Shown here one piece after another: positions 17,413 to 21,397 of a DNA stretch of 21,397 nucleotides. Under the pieces are notes generated by a model. The model did not search any database. It was not told the DNA's origin and saw only the letters and a list, made by a program, of their open reading frames with translations. This stretch comes from Lysobacter sp. (lineage in GTDB: Bacteria; Pseudomonadota; Gammaproteobacteria; Xanthomonadales; Xanthomonadaceae), in contig JASLDW010000045.1 in the NCBI GenBank assembly GCA_030151365.1, positions 1 to 21,397 of the forward strand, read 5' to 3'. Each line of letters begins with the position of its first letter. Positions within the stretch are counted from its first letter, which is position 1. Position numbers and translations under genes: made by a program.

Positions 17413-17442
17413 ACATCGCGCAGCGATGTATAAGTGCGCCCT
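17413..17442 (+). other. oriT: Origin of transfer (oriT), IncQ/MobQ-like, with nic motif
   Basis: A 7-bp perfect inverted repeat (ACATCGC, spacer GCA, GCGATGT; 17413-17429) lies one base before TAAGTGCGCCCT (17431-17442). This is the layout of IncQ-type origins, where an inverted repeat precedes a conserved TAA(A/G)TGCGCCCT core and the nick follows the core. It sits between the relaxase gene and a divergent MobC-like gene, as in RSF1010. No experimental nick site can be read from the sequence; the cut is expected just after the CCCT. A further stem (GCAACAG/CTGTTGC, 17525-17545) lies between the oriT and mobC and could be an operator. Confidence 0.82.
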
Positions 17443-17597
17443 TGCAGGTAGCTTTCCCATCGCTTGCGGATAGTCTGCGCGCTTTCAAAGGAACAAAAAA
17501 GGACAAAAACTGTCGCGCGGTGTCGCAACAGGTTTTTTCTGTTGCACAAGCGGACTCTGTACAGTTAGATGGCCAAGAACCAGCTGATGGAAGGGTC

Positions 17598-17870
17598 ATG
17601 AAAACGACGCCTACAGACCGAATCGAGTCCTTAAAGGCAAGACGAGCAGCAATCGATGCGCGAATCCAACGCCTGGAATCCAGGGATGCGCTGGCGATCA
17701 GAAAGCTGAGGTCGCGCGCTCTGCTGTTGCTGGGGGTCGCGATGGAAAAGCACGTCAAAGAAGTCCCGGCTGCACTAGGTCAAATTCACCGAATCGTCGA
17801 TACCCATCTGCTGGATCGGGAACGGAAAGCGGTTCGTGAGTATTTTGGTTGGGAAAACTCGATGGAGTAA
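17598..17870 (+). CDS. mobC: MobC-like mobilization accessory protein
   Basis: The product is 90 residues. The first half is a coiled-coil helix (DRIESLKARRAAIDARIQRL) followed by a basic RKLRSRALLLLGVAM stretch. The end reads DTHLLDRERKAVREYFG. This closely follows the plan of RSF1010 MobC (about 94 residues), which helps MobA open the DNA at oriT. The divergent position from the relaxase, with the oriT between them, supports the assignment. The ATG at 17598 has GGAAGGG just upstream; the frame is open far upstream, but that part crosses the oriT. The next gene starts 3 bp after the stop. Confidence 0.78.
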   Translation: MKTTPTDRIESLKARRAAIDARIQRLESRDALAIRKLRSRALLLLGVAMEKHVKEVPAALGQIHRIVDTHLLDRERKAVREYFGWENSME

Positions 17871-17873
17871 GAA

Positions 17874-18056
17874 ATGGACAGCGAATTTATCGGGGTCCTG
17901 CTTGGTTTCGTGTTCTGCGCGTTCTTAGTGATGGCGATTGTTACCTTAATTGCCATGATGAATTTTGCATTAAGTAAAATCGGGACGAAAATTGACGGAC
18001 TGATGGGAGACGTGGCCAATGAGGTCCGTGCCATCTGGTCAAAGAACAGAAAGTAG
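17874..18056 (+). CDS. Small single-span membrane protein
   Basis: The 60-residue product has one hydrophobic helix (about residues 5-32, IGVLLGFVFCAFLVMAIVTLIAMM). A short amphipathic and charged tail follows and ends in KNRK. It starts 3 bp after the mobC-like stop and is certainly in the same transcript. By analogy with RSF1010, where MobB anchors the relaxosome at the membrane, it might do the same here. That is an inference, and it could instead be an entry-exclusion or toxic peptide. No sequence family is recognised. Confidence 0.68.
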   Translation: MDSEFIGVLLGFVFCAFLVMAIVTLIAMMNFALSKIGTKIDGLMGDVANEVRAIWSKNRK

Positions 18057-18084
18057 CGATTTATTTTCAAGAAAGGGGGATTCA

Positions 18085-18390
18085 ATGGAGCTGCACAGTA
18101 TCAAAGTGCATCCGCGGTATCGGGTTGCGGCAAACGATGACATCCAAGCGGTTATTTCACGCGTCGAGCAGATCGCAACAATGATCCCCGGATTATCGAA
18201 TCAACTTCGTTCGGTGGTCTCATTCGTGCGAGGGGGTGCAATAACAAATGCTCCGAATGAGGTTTACTACTACTTGATCGGGGCTCTGCACGCCTTGAAT
18301 CTAGCAGACGACGATTTTTTCGAGTTGCAGGACGCCCTCAATTTTCTGCTTCCCGATGGAGGGGTTGAGACTTTTCCTGCTTTTATTTAG
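18085..18390 (+). CDS. Hypothetical protein
   Basis: This 101-residue protein of unknown family begins MELHSIKVHPRYRVAANDDI. It is helical in prediction by eye, with a FVRGGAITNAPNEVYYYLIGALHAL segment, and has no signal or membrane region. The ATG at 18085 follows an excellent ribosome site (AAAGGGGGA). It is the last gene of the plus-strand mobC unit and converges on the large minus-strand gene with a 4-bp overlap of stop codons. Base composition is lower in GC than the chromosomal genes. Confidence 0.7.
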   Translation: MELHSIKVHPRYRVAANDDIQAVISRVEQIATMIPGLSNQLRSVVSFVRGGAITNAPNEVYYYLIGALHALNLADDDFFELQDALNFLLPDGGVETFPAFI

Positions 18391-19733
18391 CTCAGCGTGC
18401 TGACCCCCCCCAGTATTCGAAACGGGGTGATCGCAGGATCTGGCGGGCTAAACTCGAACTCAATCCAATCGTCATCATGCTCCTGTCCTAAAGACTCGAT
18501 GCGAACGGATTTGAAAATTTGCCCTGAGGCGAGTTTGTGCTTGAAGAAGTTGGATTGGCGTTCGTCCCAGCCATGGGCGGAAGCGAAGTCCTCGTAGGAT
18601 TGGGTTCCCGCCAAAAGCTCCAGTACCGCCCTGGCAGACACCTTTATCCGATTACCACTGCTCTCATATCCGCCCACCATGCTTGCGCTCCAGTCTGAAT
18701 CAAAATTACGCCGCAAGGCGTTGTTCGGCATCATAAAAGGGACAGGAAGCTGGCGTAATGCCAGCTCAAGGACGTTCCGAACCGCCGCCAAAGCGGTATC
18801 GGTCAAGTGCTTGGGCCTGACTGGCTTTGGTGCAGCAAAGAGTGACCCATGCAACTCGCGCCGGTCGCGTCTACGCCAGACTATGCCGCTGCCCTCGACT
18901 ACGGTCACAATGAGAACAAGGTCTATAGTTTGACTCCCTCGGAGGAACGCCTCAGCGATTCTCTGTGCGCTGAACCCCTCCATCGGCTGAGCTCGACCGA
19001 GAAGCGCGCAGTCTCCGTCGCAGACGATCAGAACTCGAATTGCTCCTTCAGGAGTTCCGCGAAGCTGTTTGGTCTTATCGTTCAGGCGATTGGAAAGCGC
19101 ATTGTTCTTAAGACTGAGCGCGCTGTCGTAGGAGCGATGTGATCCACCAGAGTATTGGCTCGGCCCTGAGTACTTCACTGTGAACTTGGCACCTGCTTCA
19201 TCAATCTGAAGTAAGTGTGCCTCAGTGGGTGCTGCCGCCACCTGTCGAGCGAATGGTTTGATGTGTCGCTTCACCAACTGCTCGAATGCCGGACCCGTTG
19301 GGATAAGTAGCTGTACTTTCTTCGTATCGCTCGCGCCGGGCTCGAGATGGGCGACATCGACGTGGAACCCCCCGCCTTGAATTCCCGCCTTCCGTACTTG
19401 CTCATGCACAGCATCCGTTAGCTTCGAAAAAGCGTTTGCTGCATCCAACGATGCATCGGACAGGGTGGTTATATCCCCTACAACCTGAATCTCACGAGCA
19501 TCATCTGAAACGGCGAACCAGAAGTCCGGCCTCCCGTTCGGTAGTGGACGCTCATGCTCCACCTTGATGACCGCACCTAGCCCATAGAGCATCGCCAGTT
19601 CCCACATCTGCGGAAGGCGATTGGTCCTCGGCCTATTGAGTCGACCGACAAGCTCGGCAAGTGACTGCTCCGGCATCCATGGGGCAATTTCATCCAGCAT
19701 GTGTTGCATGGATCGTCTGGAGAAGACGAACAT
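18387..19733 (-). CDS. Unknown cargo protein with PD-(D/E)xQ nuclease-like motif
   Basis: I do not recognise this 448-residue protein as a named family. Near the N terminus it has the spacing of a PD-(D/E)xK nuclease core: E45 in a helix (QMWELAMLYGLG), PD at 69-70 in GRPDFWF, and E81-x-Q83 in REIQVVGD. Gln replaces the usual Lys, as in a few restriction enzymes of the BglII type. The middle contains IRVLIVCDGDCALL and a long DLVLIVTVV strand. The end is a helical domain (VLELLAGTQSYEDFASAHGW). There is no membrane segment. GAGG precedes the ATG. A G8 run on the coding strand (18404-18411) lies 7 codons from the stop. A defence role is only an inference from motif and island location. Confidence 0.75.
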   Translation of the reverse strand: MFVFSRRSMQHMLDEIAPWMPEQSLAELVGRLNRPRTNRLPQMWELAMLYGLGAVIKVEHERPLPNGRPDFWFAVSDDAREIQVVGDITTLSDASLDAANAFSKLTDAVHEQVRKAGIQGGGFHVDVAHLEPGASDTKKVQLLIPTGPAFEQLVKRHIKPFARQVAAAPTEAHLLQIDEAGAKFTVKYSGPSQYSGGSHRSYDSALSLKNNALSNRLNDKTKQLRGTPEGAIRVLIVCDGDCALLGRAQPMEGFSAQRIAEAFLRGSQTIDLVLIVTVVEGSGIVWRRRDRRELHGSLFAAPKPVRPKHLTDTALAAVRNVLELALRQLPVPFMMPNNALRRNFDSDWSASMVGGYESSGNRIKVSARAVLELLAGTQSYEDFASAHGWDERQSNFFKHKLASGQIFKSVRIESLGQEHDDDWIEFEFSPPDPAITPFRILGGVSTLS

Positions 19734-19790
19734 TCACGGCCTCGTGTGTGTTGCGTGCATCAGGACTATGCTGCCAGCGATGGACTGATT

Positions 19791-19859
19791 ACCAGCTTTC
19801 AGCTGGTCGCCATGGACCGGCCAGAGTTCCGTAGACGCTGAGCGTCCGCTCGTGGCCGG
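19791..19859. repeat. Three stem-loops in the intergenic region
   Basis: ACCAGCT-TTC-AGCTGGT (19791-19807) is a perfect 7-bp hairpin. Next to it CCGGCCA (19817-19823) pairs with TGGCCGG (19853-19859) and encloses a third perfect stem, GACGCT-G-AGCGTC (19834-19846). No T tract follows. The 189-bp gap between the two minus-strand genes holds no coding frame that I can support. It may be a degenerate repeat unit or a structured RNA. Confidence 0.6.
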
Positions 19860-19922
19860 CTAGCGACCCACTGGTGACATAGGCATTTGTAGGAATTTAG
19901 AGGGCTGGATAGGTGAATGAGA

Positions 19923-20978
19923 CTATGTCTCGTCGGTATGCTGCGAAGCACGGGCCCGTATTATTTCTAGGGTCTCAATAACGTGCTCTGGATACTTGCC
20001 GCAGAAATATTCGAAGATAAGGGGATTGGCTGCATAGAAGTGACAGCAGAACTCAACCCAATGCTCTACTTTCAGTGGCCCGTTGATTTTGAAAACTTTA
20101 TTTGATCTTGCCTTAATGTGCGAAGGATCTTTCATTGTCATATTGAAGTCAGAATCACGCCGCTTGAAGTATTCCTCCTCAGTGAAAAGCTGGATTGCGC
20201 CGTCGAAATGCCTGAAGGAGTTGGTTGAAAGGTCGAACTCCGCATGCAGGTAGCGAGCGGGGAAATAGTGTTGTCCCCCAAGTTCAATTCGAACGTCCTC
20301 TCCTTTGACTTCAAGGGATTGAAACGATTTGATTCCATTCGATTCGCTCCACTTGACGTCCAGGCAGTAGGCGCTCGCAAACAGAGAAGAGATGCGTCGA
20401 GGTTCGAGATGCAGAGGCGGACGAAGCTTGGTGATGCCGGATTTGATCTTTCGCACATCCTGGTCGAAGGGAGCTCCATACCAGGTATCGAGCTCGACAT
20501 AGCCCCCTCGATCAACATCAATCCGGACGCGGTCTTCGTCGAGAGCTATATATTTTTTGATGCCTGGTTCGTCGTACTTCCAGAAAATATCTATGAATCT
20601 TGGAGCCCAATTGTTGACTGGGTGCATTCCTCGGCGGTAGCAAGGATGGGCCATCAAGATAAAGTCGGGGCCAGCAAAGCAACCTTCGTCATGGGGGCTT
20701 GGAGGTAGTCGGCTTGAAATTTCACTGAACGAAAGCAATTTATCGCGCTCGGTCTCTATTGGCCCCAGTAGCGCTCTTGCAATGCCCGGTGCCTTGGCAA
20801 CGATACCGGTGGTCTGGATGTATTCGAACGATTCTGGTCTGAGGTTCACGCCTTTGGACGCAGCCAGTGTTGTAAATCCTGCGATTAGACCTGACGCTTT
20901 ATCCAGCTGATCGCGGGACCACCTGTCCCTTTCCGCGAAGTATCGGGCCATCATCTCGTCGTCTTCTTGGTCCGCCAT
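19923..20978 (-). CDS. Hypothetical cargo protein
   Basis: The 351-residue product is not recognised. It begins MADQEDDEMMARYFAERDRW with a helical N terminus (to about 95). A beta-rich middle follows, containing AHPCYRRGMHPVNNWAPRF, FWKYDEPG and WYGAPFDQDV. It ends in helices (WVEFCCHFYAANPLIFEYFCGKYPEHVIETL). It is soluble, with no signal or membrane span. The ATG at 20978 has GGGAA upstream; a GTG at 21002 would add eight residues. GC content is near 50 percent, well below the chromosome, which points to recent acquisition. It is divergent from the broken gene at 21045, separated by 66 bp, and the two could be a pair. Confidence 0.75.
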   Translation of the reverse strand: MADQEDDEMMARYFAERDRWSRDQLDKASGLIAGFTTLAASKGVNLRPESFEYIQTTGIVAKAPGIARALLGPIETERDKLLSFSEISSRLPPSPHDEGCFAGPDFILMAHPCYRRGMHPVNNWAPRFIDIFWKYDEPGIKKYIALDEDRVRIDVDRGGYVELDTWYGAPFDQDVRKIKSGITKLRPPLHLEPRRISSLFASAYCLDVKWSESNGIKSFQSLEVKGEDVRIELGGQHYFPARYLHAEFDLSTNSFRHFDGAIQLFTEEEYFKRRDSDFNMTMKDPSHIKARSNKVFKINGPLKVEHWVEFCCHFYAANPLIFEYFCGKYPEHVIETLEIIRARASQHTDET

Positions 20979-21044
20979 CGTAGTATTCCCAGGTGGTGAC
21001 ACAAGCTAGCCAATATACCTATCTGGTAAAACAATGAGCTATCC

Positions 21045-21397
21045 ATGGCCGACGTAAACCCTGCTGAAGATTCCTTGGACTTGAGCTGTGTCTTGAAGAA
21101 CAGGATGCTTAGCTTGGGGTTTGATTACATTCTGATTGTCGAATAGCTTTTCGATGGCGACGCGCAGACCGGCTTCTCCCTGTACGAGTGGTTATCGAGC
21201 AAGCTACCTGCTGGAAAGGCTGTGTATGTACAGTGCTATACGTCTTCCGAGCTGGAGCAGAGACTTGAACAGGCGCGATGTGATATTCCTGAGCGAGGTG
21301 TTCCCATTGTGCATATTGAGGCGCATGGCGAGAGTCTAGAATCGGGGAGGGCTCCTCGAGGATTTGTCGGGCCAGATGGTAATGGTGGTGGCGAATT
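21045..21397 (+). pseudogene. 5' part of a CHAT/caspase-like protein gene with in-frame TAG (cut by window end)
   Basis: One reading frame runs from ATG 21045 to the window end with a single stop, TAG at 21144-21146. Before it lies LSLGFDYILIVE. After it the frame continues LFDGDAQTGFSLYEWL, then AVYVQCYTSSELEQRLEQA and PIVHIEAHGES. All of this has coherent amino-acid use and regular strand-helix order. A hydrophobic strand ending in HG is the His box of clan CD (caspase/CHAT) proteases; the partner Cys would lie beyond the window. No good start codon follows the TAG for 60 bases or more, so the gene is probably disabled by a nonsense mutation. A sequencing error or stop read-through remains possible. 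Confidence 0.6.

Larger units (their letters stand above)
11984..21397. mobile_element. Integrative mobilizable element / genomic island in tRNA-Phe (left end; right end outside window)
   Basis: The element starts at the tRNA-Phe 3' fragment and carries a tyrosine recombinase as its first gene. Behind this are two helix-turn-helix proteins, a MobQ relaxase, an IncQ-like oriT, a MobC-like protein and several unknown genes. Codon and base use are more mixed and AT-richer than in the chromosomal half, most clearly at 13.3-13.8 kb, 15.1-15.8 kb, 17.8-18.4 kb and 19.9-21.4 kb. No type IV secretion genes or coupling protein are visible, so transfer would rely on a helper. Whether the cargo right of 18.39 kb belongs to the same element or to a second insertion cannot be settled here. 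Confidence 0.75.

Noticed and set aside
16525..17433. Plus-strand frame of 302 codons opposite the relaxase
   Set aside because: It is the shadow of the relaxase and would run into the oriT. It has no domain or ribosome site.
20244..20708. Plus-strand frame of 154 codons inside the unknown cargo gene
   Set aside because: It is fully internal and antisense to a longer frame with better start signals, and has no recognisable domain.
21136..21339. Plus-strand 67-codon frame at the right end
   Set aside because: It is offset from the frame with coherent protein sequence (HIEAHGE). It is Ser/Arg/Cys-rich and looks like a shadow.
12022..21397. CRISPR array
   Set aside because: I saw no regularly spaced direct repeats of 23-40 bp anywhere in the window.

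Overview
The window is chromosomal DNA from a high-GC gammaproteobacterium, most likely of the Lysobacteraceae/Xanthomonadaceae. The evidence is the order pheS-pheT-ihfA-MerR gene-tRNA-Pro, a TraB/GumN-family exported protein, and strongly GC-biased third codon positions. The exact genus cannot be read from the sequence.

Bases 1 to about 11,983 are core chromosome. They hold the pheS tail, pheT, ihfA and a MerR-like regulator in one tightly packed operon, followed by tRNA-Pro(GGG) with its own -10 box and terminator. Next come a JmjC/cupin-like oxygenase (-) divergent from a TraB/GumN-like exported protein (+). A long minus-strand run follows: an HNH endonuclease, a conserved unknown protein with a receiver-like N terminus, dxs, a long-form acyl-CoA dehydrogenase and two small lipoproteins.

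At 11,984-12,021 the minus strand carries only the last 38 nt of a tRNA-Phe gene, with its terminator beside it. The 5' half is missing and is replaced by foreign DNA that starts with a tyrosine recombinase. This is the classic footprint of an element integrated in a tRNA 3' end. From there to the window end the sequence is a mosaic accessory region, read here as an integrative mobilizable element (IME). It has the integrase, small unknown and helix-turn-helix genes, a winged-helix replication-like protein, and a MobQ relaxase. An IncQ-like oriT lies between the relaxase and a divergent MobC-like gene. No type IV secretion genes are visible, so the element would need a helper conjugation apparatus.

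The right part (18.4-21.4 kb) is cargo of unknown function. It contains a protein with a PD-(D/E)xQ-like motif, an unrecognised 351-residue protein, and, divergent from the latter, the start of a gene with a caspase/CHAT-like His-Gly motif interrupted by an in-frame TAG. This cargo is the best place to look for an undescribed (possibly defence) system, but the sequence alone does not prove that function. The right end of the element, where an intact tRNA-Phe is expected, lies outside the window.
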